A stretch of 64,000 bases of DNA from Candidatus Hydrogenedentota bacterium (GTDB taxonomy: Bacteria > Hydrogenedentota > Hydrogenedentia > Hydrogenedentales > CAITNO01). Under the pieces are notes generated by a model that was given only the letters and a program-made list of their open reading frames with translations, searched no databases and was not told the DNA's origin. The position numbers and the translations under genes are program-made. The stretch covers positions 25,966 to 89,965 of the forward strand of contig CAITNO010000074.1 in assembly GCA_903893795.1 (NCBI GenBank), read 5' to 3'. Of this stretch, positions 9,670 through 19,095 are shown piece after piece; the first letter of the stretch is position 1; the number at the start of each line of letters is the position of its first letter.

Positions 9670-11241
9670 ATGCAGTCAAACGGCCCTGTTTCATTATCCG
9701 CAAGAGAAAGGCGCTCGCTTGTCCTGATGGCCCTGGCAGGCAGTTTCCTGGTGCTGCTGTCCACCAACCGCCATGGCGCCATGCTGTCGCCTGATTCCGT
9801 CGGCTATCTGGGCATGGCGCGCAACATGGCCGCCGGTGCGGGATTCCTTTCCTACAATGGCACCCCCGTAACGGTGCAACCCCCTCTCTATCCGGCACTC
9901 CTGGCGCTTGTGGGAAAAATGGGCGGGGTGGACCCCTTTTCCTTCGCGCACCTGTTGAATGCGGCACTCTTTGGGTTGATCGTGTATCTGGGAGGACTGC
10001 TCACCCTCAGGCATCTGTCGTCTTTTCCCGCATTCGCCCTCACGGGGACGCTGGCAACAACCTTTTCCTATCCCCTACTCCAGGTTTCGGTTTGCGCCTG
10101 GTCGGAACCGCTCTTCATCTTCTTCATGCTTCTTGGCTTCCTGTTTGCCCAGTCGTACATGGAGAAGAGAGACGCCGCATCCCTGCTGCTTTTCGCGGTG
10201 TCCGTGGCTCTGGCCTCCCTGACGCGCTACATTGGGATCACGCTGATGGTTTGGGGGATGTTTGTCGTCCTCGTCTCCAATCGCGACCGTCCGTCAAAAG
10301 GGGCTGCCCACCTGTTGCTGTACGTGCTTGTGGCGGCCGGCCCGCTTGGATGGTGGCTGTTCAGGAACTACTCCACCTCGGGAACGGTCTTCGGTCCCCG
10401 TCCCTCGGCGGTGTATACGCTGTCCCAATGCCTCAACGCCGCCTTCGGTACCCTTGCGAACTGGTATGTTCCGTCCGGAATCACTGGACCGCTGCCGCCC
10501 TCCTATGGACATTACGCCGTCTATGTGATTGGGGCGGCGGCGTGTATTGGCGCTGGGCTTTTCCTCCGGCGCGCGGGTTGGCGGAACGCCGTGGCCAAGG
10601 CGCGGACGATCAGCCCCATGGCCTCTTTCGTCGCCGGGTACGCCGCTTTCCTTGTCCTCACGTCAACGATGGCCACCTATGACCGCATCAATGATCGACT
10701 GCTCTCCCCCATCTATGTGCCGTTGACACTGCTCCTGCTGGTTATGGTAGGGACGCTGGCGCATTCCATCGGGAAACGCTTTTCACGAAAGTCGGTGAAT
10801 TCTTTTCTGCTGGCCGCCTTCGCGGTTTGGTTGACGCACCCGGTCACACTCACGCTGGCCAGGGCCACCGAACTGGTCTGCAAGGGTGGAGGATACAGCG
10901 GGAAAGCGTGGCGGGAAAGCGGCACGGTTCAGTATCTTCTTCAGCCGGAGACTGCGGAAACAGAGCGGGCGGTGTACACCAACAACATGGAGGCCGCGTA
11001 CATTCTGGCCCACCTGCCAACCCGAATGAGCCCCGCCAGGCCGATGGACGCCGACCAGGACCATCCCAACCTCTCCAAACTCAAAGGCCGCTGGCCCTAC
11101 GAAGGCAGTGCCCGGCTTGTGTGGTTCGATGAGGGCAGCCGGACCAATCTACTGGCCTTTCGCGATTTGCAGGCCGTCGCGAAAGTCGAACTCGTTGCCC
11201 GCCTGAACGATGGTGGTGTCTATTCCGTATCCAGGAAATGA
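9670..11241 (+). CDS. Integral membrane glycosyltransferase-like protein (GT39/ArnT-like)
   Basis: SPDSVGYLGMARNMAAGAGFLSYNGTPVTVQPPLYPALLAL motif; multiple TM segments. Confidence 0.65.
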   Translation: MQSNGPVSLSARERRSLVLMALAGSFLVLLSTNRHGAMLSPDSVGYLGMARNMAAGAGFLSYNGTPVTVQPPLYPALLALVGKMGGVDPFSFAHLLNAALFGLIVYLGGLLTLRHLSSFPAFALTGTLATTFSYPLLQVSVCAWSEPLFIFFMLLGFLFAQSYMEKRDAASLLLFAVSVALASLTRYIGITLMVWGMFVVLVSNRDRPSKGAAHLLLYVLVAAGPLGWWLFRNYSTSGTVFGPRPSAVYTLSQCLNAAFGTLANWYVPSGITGPLPPSYGHYAVYVIGAAACIGAGLFLRRAGWRNAVAKARTISPMASFVAGYAAFLVLTSTMATYDRINDRLLSPIYVPLTLLLLVMVGTLAHSIGKRFSRKSVNSFLLAAFAVWLTHPVTLTLARATELVCKGGGYSGKAWRESGTVQYLLQPETAETERAVYTNNMEAAYILAHLPTRMSPARPMDADQDHPNLSKLKGRWPYEGSARLVWFDEGSRTNLLAFRDLQAVAKVELVARLNDGGVYSVSRK

Positions 11242-11269
11242 CGCGGTCACGACCGCCGTGCATGGACGC

Positions 11270-13006
11270 TCATTTCCCCCTAGTCCCTGCCCCGGCAGGA
11301 CTAATGGGAGCGGCCGCCGACAGCGGAACAAAACGCGCCGTGATTACGCAATACCCCGGCAGCAGCACGTCGGCTTCCTCTTTGCCTTCCTGCCCCGGCG
11401 CACCATCCCACGCGGCGATCTTCCATCCCTGGGCCGGCCGTGCATGCAGGCTCATCATGGTTCCCCTGGGTCGGATGTAATCGCCAGGCTTGGGGTCAAC
11501 GGTTCCCTCGCCCTCGACGCGCAGGGTGAACAGGACATTGTCGCAGGAGCCGGAGCTGTGGATGCGCAGTCCCTGCGCCTCCAGTTTGGGCACCTGCTCG
11601 CACACAAAATCGCTGGGCAGGGGATTGCCCTGCATGGCCACATCAAGTTCCTGGTTGCCGGATTCCCAAAGCTCCGTTATCGGCTTGATGTCCGCAATGG
11701 CGTTGCCGCGCAGATCCGCCTCGCGCATATTCTTGAACTGCTGCAGGCCGGCGACCGAACGGATGCGGGACTCGCGCCGTCCCCATTCCAGGGTCTTGAC
11801 TTCCAGCAACTCCTCTTTCGTCAGCGGTCCGTTCCACTTGTCCAGCGCCATGCGCACGGCGCATTCGAGCACCGGGTCGGGAATCAGCGCGCGCGGCTCC
11901 AGGGGCAGCACACCCGTGCGGCACATATCGGCGTATTCGCCGGCCAGGATGAACACGCCGCCGCCCGCGGTCACGCGGTCGAGAATATCGAGAAAGGGGT
12001 CCCAGCCCTTCATGAACGGCTCGAGCGGCGGATGCACCTGCAGTATGACCATTTTTTGCGCGGGGTCGTGGCTTTTCAGGTAGCAGTCCACGCTGGGCAC
12101 ACCGTCCGAACCCTCTATTTCACCGCCGCCGCGGGGAATGACAAAAAGCCCCGAATTGCCCCATCCGGAAAACCAGACGTCGATGTCCTGCCCCACGTCG
12201 CGCAGCGCGGTGATGGTGGTCTTGTCCCACTTGTTGAAAGGCGCGCCGAAAGTGCGCATGCGGATGCCAAACACATCATGCACGATCTGCTGGCTCCGCG
12301 CGAGATGGGCAAGCTGCTCCTCCAGCGGCGTGCCCTGAAATTCATAGACCGTGCCGGGCGGCAGGCCGTTTCTGCCCTGGGCCATTTCGGGCGTCATCAT
12401 GTTCCACACGACCTTGGAGAGCGGGTCGTTGGGCAGCGTGCGCGCGTGGTCGCAGCCATGATTGAAGAACTCGACCAGTCCGCTGGCCTGCCAGGTGCCC
12501 ACCCAGCGCCGGAATTCTGCGCCCGCATCGGCCACCTGGTCTGCAATGATACCCACGGAGGTCTTGATGCCCCGGTGCACGACCACCTCGTTTATATAGC
12601 GCCTCCAGCGCTCCGCGCGGTCTGCCGGCGTGGCGCAAAAATCGTCCGCCTTCAGCAGCACCAGTTGGCGGTACACCAGCACGGGTGCCGCGGTTTCCGT
12701 CCAAACCCTGTCGCCCTCCCGAACAACGAAGTGGACAAAGGCACGGCCCGCCCTGTCCGACGGGGTGAACAGGTAGCCGCCGTCGGCCTCGCGCAGCGAC
12801 CCTGCCGAGGCGGTGCATTCGACCTTGGCGCCTTCCGGCATGGCGTCGGTCCAGGTCACGTCAATGCGTGCGGTCTCGCCGATGCGCACATAGGGGGGAT
12901 GCACGGCAATCTGCACGGGCGACGCCGCGCAGAGCGACGCCGTCAGCAACCCAACGGCCGCCGCCACCAGCGTGACGGCGGGTCGTGGGCTGTACGAACG
13001 TGTCAT
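11270..13006 (-). CDS. Third paralogous secreted polysaccharide-deacetylase/LRR/InlB-repeat protein, lacking the C-terminal anchor
   Basis: Aligns through the full core with 5157-7040 and 7274-9223; signal peptide at MTRSYSPRPAVTLVAAAVGLLTASLCA; ends shortly after the InlB-like repeat. Confidence 0.7.
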   Translation of the reverse strand: MTRSYSPRPAVTLVAAAVGLLTASLCAASPVQIAVHPPYVRIGETARIDVTWTDAMPEGAKVECTASAGSLREADGGYLFTPSDRAGRAFVHFVVREGDRVWTETAAPVLVYRQLVLLKADDFCATPADRAERWRRYINEVVVHRGIKTSVGIIADQVADAGAEFRRWVGTWQASGLVEFFNHGCDHARTLPNDPLSKVVWNMMTPEMAQGRNGLPPGTVYEFQGTPLEEQLAHLARSQQIVHDVFGIRMRTFGAPFNKWDKTTITALRDVGQDIDVWFSGWGNSGLFVIPRGGGEIEGSDGVPSVDCYLKSHDPAQKMVILQVHPPLEPFMKGWDPFLDILDRVTAGGGVFILAGEYADMCRTGVLPLEPRALIPDPVLECAVRMALDKWNGPLTKEELLEVKTLEWGRRESRIRSVAGLQQFKNMREADLRGNAIADIKPITELWESGNQELDVAMQGNPLPSDFVCEQVPKLEAQGLRIHSSGSCDNVLFTLRVEGEGTVDPKPGDYIRPRGTMMSLHARPAQGWKIAAWDGAPGQEGKEEADVLLPGYCVITARFVPLSAAAPISPAGAGTRGK

Positions 13007-13013
13007 GCGCGTC

Positions 13014-16000
13014 TCAGTCTGTTGAGAAGCGATAAATGGTCTTCTGTGCATAGGTTTCGCCGGGGCGCAGGATGCCGGTGGGCCAACCCTCTTTGCCCTG
13101 CTTGTTGGCCGAATCGGGGAAATGCTGGGTTTCCAGGCAGAAACCGTTGCGGTAGTTGTACACCGCGCCGCTCTTGCCCACGTTGGTGCCGTCCAGGAAA
13201 TTGCCGCAGTAGAACTGCATCCCCGGCTGGGTGGTCCAGACCTCCATGACGCGTCCGCTCTCCGCCTCATGCACCTTTGCGGCCAGTGTAAGCTCGCCGG
13301 GCTTGGCCTTGTCGAGCACCCAGTTGTGGTCGTATCCCAGGCCGAACTTGATCTGTTCGTCGTCCGCGTCGTTCACCCGCGCGCCGATGGTTTCGGGCTT
13401 GGTGAAGTCCATCGGGGTGCCCGCCACCGGCCGTAGTTCGCCCGTCGGGATGAGCGTTTCGTCCACGGGGGTGAACCGCGACGCGTTGATCATGATCTCG
13501 TGCCCCAGTATGTCACCGGCATCGTGACCGCGCAGGTTGAAATAGGCGTGGTTGGTGAGGTTGATCGGCGTCGCCTTGTCCGTTGTCGCCTTGTAGTCCA
13601 GTTCAAACTCGTTGTTGTTGGTCAGCCAGTAGGTCACTTCGGCGTTCAGATTGCCGGGGTACCCCTCCTCGCCGTCGGGGCTGCGGCGGGAAAAGCGCAC
13701 GCCCACGGCGTCGCCGCGGCGCACCGCCTCGGCGTCCCACAGCACCTTGTCGAAACCCTTGAGGCCGCCGTGCAGGTGGTTGAGGTCGTTGTTCACGGCC
13801 AGCGTGTATTCTTTCCCGTCCAGGTTGAACTTGCCCCGGGCGATCCGGTTGCCGACACGCCCGACGAGCGCTCCGAAGTAAGGCGTTTTCTCGATATAGG
13901 CGGGAAGCGAATCATATCCCAGGGTGATATCGGCCAGTTGTCCGTCCTTGCCCGGCACCCAAAGCTCGGTCACGATGCAGCCGTAGTCGGTGACGGACAT
14001 CTTCATGCCTTGGGTGTTAATCAGGGTGTAAAGGGTGGCCGTTCGGCCGTCGGGCAGTTTTCCAAAAGCCTTCTTTTTCACGGTCATCTCCTTGCGCGGT
14101 TCAGGCGTGGCATTTTCAGCGGTCAGCAGCGACATGTCGATGTATTGTCCACCCGATTCCTGGTGGCAGTGGACGGCGATGACATTGTCGCCCTCCTTGA
14201 GCAGTTGCCGCGCCTTTTCGGTCACGTCAAACGCCTGGTACGTGTCGTTCCAGTCCCCGGCGGCCCAAAGTTCCTCGCCGTTCAGAAAGACTTCGGCGCC
14301 GTTGTCGTGGTGGATAATCAGTTCGGCGCGGTCAAAGGCGGCCGTCTCACAGGTGAAGGACTGGCGCAGCCAAATGTCCGAATCGCGCCACACCGTGCGC
14401 GTCCGCCGTTCCCATCCCTCTTTGCGGCCGAAACCACCCTTCCCCTCTTTCCAGTGCCCGTCGTCAAAATCGGGCTGCTGCCAACCCTCGCCCGGATTCT
14501 CCTTGACATGCTTCCAGGGCTTTGCTGCCTCGCCGTCGGGGTTGGCGCCCACCAGCACCCTCCAGTTGATCTCGGCGAATCCGCCGCCCAGCGGCGGCGT
14601 CAATTCATAGGCCGCGGCGCGGGCGTTGGCCGCGCGGATGCGCGCCGTGTCAAATTTGGGCTTGCGGTCGAAGGTGTAGATGCCGTTCTGTTCCTGTTCC
14701 ACGTTGGTCAGTTGCGTGTAGCAGAAGCCGAACATGTACCGGTTGTCCAGCAGCGCGTCGGTCAGCCCTTTGTACCGCTCATAATACTCGTCCAGCGTCT
14801 TCGGGCTGTTGCCGTAACCCCAACCCTTCGCGTCTTCGGTCCAGCCGATGCCGCCGTATTCACTCACGAAGAACGGCACGGGCTTGGACGCGCCGCCGGT
14901 GTAGCGCTCGGGCAGCAGCGTGTCGCCGCACTGCGAATCCCAGCGCGCCTTGAGTGATGCCGGGTTTTGGTCATAATCGTGCGCGTCCAGCACGTCCGGG
15001 TCGGGGTGGCCGTGGTGGTAGCCGCTCGACTCGATCACCGGCCGTGTCGGGTCAATCGCGTGGGTCAGGTCCACGATGACATTCTGAAGTCTCTCGGCCT
15101 CGGGTGGCGTCTCGTTGAAGGGGCACCAACCGATGATGGCCGGGTGGCTGTAGTCGCGCTCCAGGATTTCGCGCCACTCGTTCACCACGGGCAGTTCGCA
15201 GGCCGGGTTCTTGTAATCCAGCCCCCAGTTGGGGAACTCGCCCCATACCAGGTAGCCCAGCTTGTCGGCCCAGTACAGGAAGCGCGGCTCAAACACCTTC
15301 TGGTGCAGGCGTGCGCCGTTGAATCCCGCTTCCATGGACAGTTCAATGTCGTGCTTGAGGGCCTCGTCGTTGGGTGCCGTCCACACGCCGTCGGGATAGA
15401 AGCCCTGGTCCAGCACGGTCCGCTGAAACACGGGCTGCTTGTTGATCAGCAGTGCCCGGCCCTCGATGGTGACCGTGCGCATGCCGAAATAGCTGTCCAG
15501 CCCGTCCACCGCCGCGCCGTCGGCCGCGGACAGGGTGAGGCGCAAATCGTAAAGCTGGGGCGATCCGGGATGCCACAGCCGCATTTCCGACAGGGGAAGC
15601 TCGAGCACCGCATTGCCCCCGGCCACGGCCGTTTCGGCCTTGCCCACGTCGCGGCCGTCGATCTTGGCCACGGCCCGCAGCATCATGCCGGACGAAAAGC
15701 CCTCCACATGCACCCAAAGCCGCGCGCGGGCGCGGTCCGGGTCGGGCGTCACGCGGAAGTTTTCAATGTAGGAAGTGCCCACGGCCTCGAGCCATACGGT
15801 CTGCCAGATGCCCGTGGTGCGCGTGTACATGCAGCCGAAGCTTTCGTTCTTGGGCGACTGCTTGCCCCCGGCCTGCACACCCGAACGCACATCGTCAAAG
15901 GCATGAATGACCACGGTGTTTTCGCCGGACTTGAGCAGGGGTGTGATGTCGAAGGCGAAGGCCGCGCTGCCGCCGGTGTGCGTGCCGGCCGCCTTGCCGT

Positions 16001-16370
16001 TCACCCATGCCGTGGTTTTCCAGTCGCAGGCGCCCACATGCAGCATCACACGCTTGCCCGACCAGCCGCCCGGCACGTCCACGCTGCGGCGGTACCAGAC
16101 GTTGCGCACAAAACCCTTGCGCGCCAGGCCGGACAGCTCGCTCTCACGGCAGAAGGGCACGATGATCTTGTCCGGATATTCCGCGTCAGGGGCCAGTAAG
16201 GACGCATCGTTGTCATCCGTCTCGGCGAATTCCCATTCCCCGTTCAGGTTCATCCACTGGGCGCGCACCATGTCCGGCCGGGGATGTTCGGGCCGGGGAA
16301 TATCCACCGCACCGGCCATGCCGGACGTCAACAGGGTCGCACACACGCACGCCGCAAAATACCGTGCCAT
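13014..16370 (-). CDS. GH2 beta-glycosidase fused to C-terminal aldose 1-epimerase (GalM-like)
   Basis: GH2 sugar-binding/Ig/TIM segments (NLNGEWEFAETDD..., SGYHHGHPDPDVLDAHDY), then GalM segment MTVKKKAFGKLPDGR...LVGRVGNRIARGKFNLDGKEYTLAVNNDLNHLHGG, in one frame. Confidence 0.85.
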   Translation of the reverse strand: MARYFAACVCATLLTSGMAGAVDIPRPEHPRPDMVRAQWMNLNGEWEFAETDDNDASLLAPDAEYPDKIIVPFCRESELSGLARKGFVRNVWYRRSVDVPGGWSGKRVMLHVGACDWKTTAWVNGKAAGTHTGGSAAFAFDITPLLKSGENTVVIHAFDDVRSGVQAGGKQSPKNESFGCMYTRTTGIWQTVWLEAVGTSYIENFRVTPDPDRARARLWVHVEGFSSGMMLRAVAKIDGRDVGKAETAVAGGNAVLELPLSEMRLWHPGSPQLYDLRLTLSAADGAAVDGLDSYFGMRTVTIEGRALLINKQPVFQRTVLDQGFYPDGVWTAPNDEALKHDIELSMEAGFNGARLHQKVFEPRFLYWADKLGYLVWGEFPNWGLDYKNPACELPVVNEWREILERDYSHPAIIGWCPFNETPPEAERLQNVIVDLTHAIDPTRPVIESSGYHHGHPDPDVLDAHDYDQNPASLKARWDSQCGDTLLPERYTGGASKPVPFFVSEYGGIGWTEDAKGWGYGNSPKTLDEYYERYKGLTDALLDNRYMFGFCYTQLTNVEQEQNGIYTFDRKPKFDTARIRAANARAAAYELTPPLGGGFAEINWRVLVGANPDGEAAKPWKHVKENPGEGWQQPDFDDGHWKEGKGGFGRKEGWERRTRTVWRDSDIWLRQSFTCETAAFDRAELIIHHDNGAEVFLNGEELWAAGDWNDTYQAFDVTEKARQLLKEGDNVIAVHCHQESGGQYIDMSLLTAENATPEPRKEMTVKKKAFGKLPDGRTATLYTLINTQGMKMSVTDYGCIVTELWVPGKDGQLADITLGYDSLPAYIEKTPYFGALVGRVGNRIARGKFNLDGKEYTLAVNNDLNHLHGGLKGFDKVLWDAEAVRRGDAVGVRFSRRSPDGEEGYPGNLNAEVTYWLTNNNEFELDYKATTDKATPINLTNHAYFNLRGHDAGDILGHEIMINASRFTPVDETLIPTGELRPVAGTPMDFTKPETIGARVNDADDEQIKFGLGYDHNWVLDKAKPGELTLAAKVHEAESGRVMEVWTTQPGMQFYCGNFLDGTNVGKSGAVYNYRNGFCLETQHFPDSANKQGKEGWPTGILRPGETYAQKTIYRFSTD

Positions 16371-16410
16371 AGATCTGTTCTCCATTGTTCGGGGTTCAGC
16401 AATTTCACGA

Positions 16411-16530
16411 GTCGTGGACGGCGTGGACATGGCGGACTTTGTGGACGCAGTGGACGAAAACGGAACAGACGCGCTGTGTCCTGTTGTCCGCCTCGTCCAC
16501 AGAGTCCACCCGGTCCACAACGTCCACAGG
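16411..16530. repeat. Inverted array of 9-bp-phased GGAC / GTCC units
   Basis: GGAC at 16416, 16425, 16434, 16443, 16452; GTCC at 16486, 16495, 16504, 16513, 16522. Confidence 0.85.
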
Positions 16531-16541
16531 TGATGAGCCAC

Positions 16542-18965
16542 TTATTCTACTTCTTTCAGCTTCCACTCCAGTATGCCGCCGGAGAATCCCTCCTGCAGAC
16601 GCACCTGAAGACGCAGGGCGGAGGTTTTCACAGGTTTGAAGGAAACGTCACTCCAATGGTCTTTGTTGACCGCATATTCGCCGTCTGCGTCCACTTTTCG
16701 CCAGTTTTCGCCTTCTTTGCGGAGGACCTGCCACTTTGCGGGGACGCGGCATCCGCCGTTGGGCCCGTCGTCATACCAGTAGACACTGCAACCCGACACG
16801 GTGGTTTCACCGGGGAAGTCGTATTGCACCCATTCCGTGCTGCCCTTCTTGTCCCACCAGGTGAAACGCGGAATGGACTGGTCACGGGAGTCTTTCGGTT
16901 CGCGACCGTCGGAAAGGGCCGCAACGGTGTCGGCCTGGAAGGTGTGGGAGGCCGTGGCGGTGCTCTTGGACATAAGGGTCACCGGCGGCGCGGGCTGGGC
17001 CTTGTCGGCCGTGGAGGCCATCCACACCGCCATGTCGCCGGTGCCTCGGTGTCCCCAGGCGTAATTGGGAATGGCCACCATCGGCCACTCCACATCGTTT
17101 ACCGCATTATTCTCGCCGCGTTGCAGTGCGCGGGCCATGCCCGTGATCACCTGCACACCGTGGAGCAGGTCGGCGCGGAATTCGGTTGCCAATGGGGCGT
17201 TGTCGGGCAGATAGAGGCTGAGCGCGTGGCCGCCGTTGTCGATGCCCTCGGTGCAGAAGACAATCGGGCCGCGCTCCAACGCCACCCGGCCGCGGTCATC
17301 CTCGACCGCTTCGTGGGCCAGCACGCGCCGGACCGGCATGTCGAGTGTCAGTTCCACCTTGTCGCCCGCCTTCCACGCGCGGTGGATAACCGCATAGCCC
17401 TTTTCAATTTGCAGGGCGAGTGGTTTGCCATTGATGGACAGTTGGGGACTGGCGGCATTGGCGTCCATGTAGCGGTAGAGGTCGGACGGCACGGGCCTGC
17501 CCTGCGCCCAACCGGGGATGCGCAGACACAGGCCGAAGGTCCCGGCCTTGTCCGGCGTTACCGTCAACGCCACGGTCCCGTCCCAGGGATAATTCGTCTC
17601 CTGCCCAATCTTCACCGTGCCGAAGGGGGCTTCCACCTCAGCCTCGCCGCCCATGTAGAGGCTCACGTAAATTCGGTCTTTCTCCACGGCATAGGCCGCG
17701 CCGGGCAGTGAAGGGACAAAGCGCACATCGTTGGTGGGACAGCAGGAGCAGCCGAACCAGGGCGAGCGCTTGTAGGAGCCCTCAACAATGAGCGGATTGG
17801 GATAGAAAAAGGTGTCGCCTTCCATGGACAGGCCGGAGAGGAAGCCGTTGTAGATAATCCGCTCGAACACGTCCATGTACTTGCCGTCGCCGTGGAGCAG
17901 GAACATGCGCTGGTTCCACAGCGCGTTGGCGATGGCGGCGCAGGTCTCACAGTAGGCCGTTTTATTCGGCAGTTCGTAGTTTGCGCCAAAAGCCTCGCCC
18001 TCTTGTTTCGCCCCTACACCGCCGGTGAGGTACATCTTCTTCGAGACCATGTTCTCCCAAAGCCGGTCAATGGCGTCGATGTATTCGGGCTTTCCCGTGA
18101 GCGCCGCCACGTCGGCCACGCCGGAATAGAAATAGCCGGCGCGCACGGCATGGCCCACGACCTCGTCCATCTGGAGAATGGGCTTCTCGTCGGAACAATA
18201 GGGACCCCAGACCTCGCGGTGTTCTTTGTTGCCGTGCTGGTCCACGAAGAACTTCGCGAGGTTCAGGTATTTGGCGTCGCCGGTGGCGCGATAGAGTTTG
18301 GCCAGCGCCAGTTCGATTTCCGGATGGCCGCAGATGCCATATTTCTTGCCCTCGCCGAAGCTGCGATCCAGCAGGTCGCCGCATTTGATGGCCACCTCAA
18401 GGAACGTCCGCCGTCCCGTCGCCTGGTAATGCGCCACGGCGGCCTCGATCATGTGACCCATGCAGTACATCTCGTGGCAGTCTTTGAGGTTGGCCCAACG
18501 GAAGTCGCCGCAGTTGGCCGGATGTTCCGGATCAATCGTCCGCGCCGTGTAGAGGTACCCGTCCGGTTCCTGCGCCTCTGCGAAGAGCGTCACCAGGTTT
18601 TCCAGGTACTTGTCCAGCGCCGGGTCGGGCTGAATCGCCAGCGTGTAGGCCGCGCCCTCGCAGACCTTATATACGTCCGAATCGTCGAAGAAGATGCCCT
18701 TGTGCTTGCCCGGCTTGAGCTTGGCCGCCTTTTCGAAGTTTTCGATGCGGCCCGTCTCCTCGCACTTGCGCCAGTTGGCGGGCAGGGTGGACGTCCGGTT
18801 CGTCTCCAAACGCACCCCCCAGAATCCGCCGTTCACCTTCACCTTGTTGAACTTCACCGGCGTGATGGGATAGTCCTGCGGGGGAGCCCCCTGCGCCATT
18901 GCGGTCGCGCCCGAAAGAACCGGAATCAGTGCCATGCCCAGTATGATCCTCCAAAAAACCATCAC
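16542..18965 (-). CDS. GH127-family (DUF1680) beta-L-arabinofuranosidase-like secreted protein
   Basis: VKVNGGFWGVRLETNR...DSDVYKVCEGAAYTLAIQPDPALDKYLENLV...; FGCSCCPTN motif; signal peptide. Confidence 0.85.
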   Translation of the reverse strand: MMVFWRIILGMALIPVLSGATAMAQGAPPQDYPITPVKFNKVKVNGGFWGVRLETNRTSTLPANWRKCEETGRIENFEKAAKLKPGKHKGIFFDDSDVYKVCEGAAYTLAIQPDPALDKYLENLVTLFAEAQEPDGYLYTARTIDPEHPANCGDFRWANLKDCHEMYCMGHMIEAAVAHYQATGRRTFLEVAIKCGDLLDRSFGEGKKYGICGHPEIELALAKLYRATGDAKYLNLAKFFVDQHGNKEHREVWGPYCSDEKPILQMDEVVGHAVRAGYFYSGVADVAALTGKPEYIDAIDRLWENMVSKKMYLTGGVGAKQEGEAFGANYELPNKTAYCETCAAIANALWNQRMFLLHGDGKYMDVFERIIYNGFLSGLSMEGDTFFYPNPLIVEGSYKRSPWFGCSCCPTNDVRFVPSLPGAAYAVEKDRIYVSLYMGGEAEVEAPFGTVKIGQETNYPWDGTVALTVTPDKAGTFGLCLRIPGWAQGRPVPSDLYRYMDANAASPQLSINGKPLALQIEKGYAVIHRAWKAGDKVELTLDMPVRRVLAHEAVEDDRGRVALERGPIVFCTEGIDNGGHALSLYLPDNAPLATEFRADLLHGVQVITGMARALQRGENNAVNDVEWPMVAIPNYAWGHRGTGDMAVWMASTADKAQPAPPVTLMSKSTATASHTFQADTVAALSDGREPKDSRDQSIPRFTWWDKKGSTEWVQYDFPGETTVSGCSVYWYDDGPNGGCRVPAKWQVLRKEGENWRKVDADGEYAVNKDHWSDVSFKPVKTSALRLQVRLQEGFSGGILEWKLKEVE

Positions 18966-19095
18966 TGCGCCCTCCGTTGGGGGTTGGAATCACGGGCCCG
19001 GCGGAAGCGCCAGACCGGAACCTGACAATATACCGGGAATGGAGGGCAGGGGCAAACCGATAATTGAATTGCTGAAATTCCGTATGCGGGCGGCA

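Noticed and set aside
11210-13249. 679-aa plus-strand ORF
   Set aside because: Antisense to the third deacetylase paralogue; composition typical of GC-rich shadow ORFs.
13500-16199. Long plus-strand ORFs (485 and 410 aa)
   Set aside because: Shadow ORFs opposite the GH2-GalM gene.
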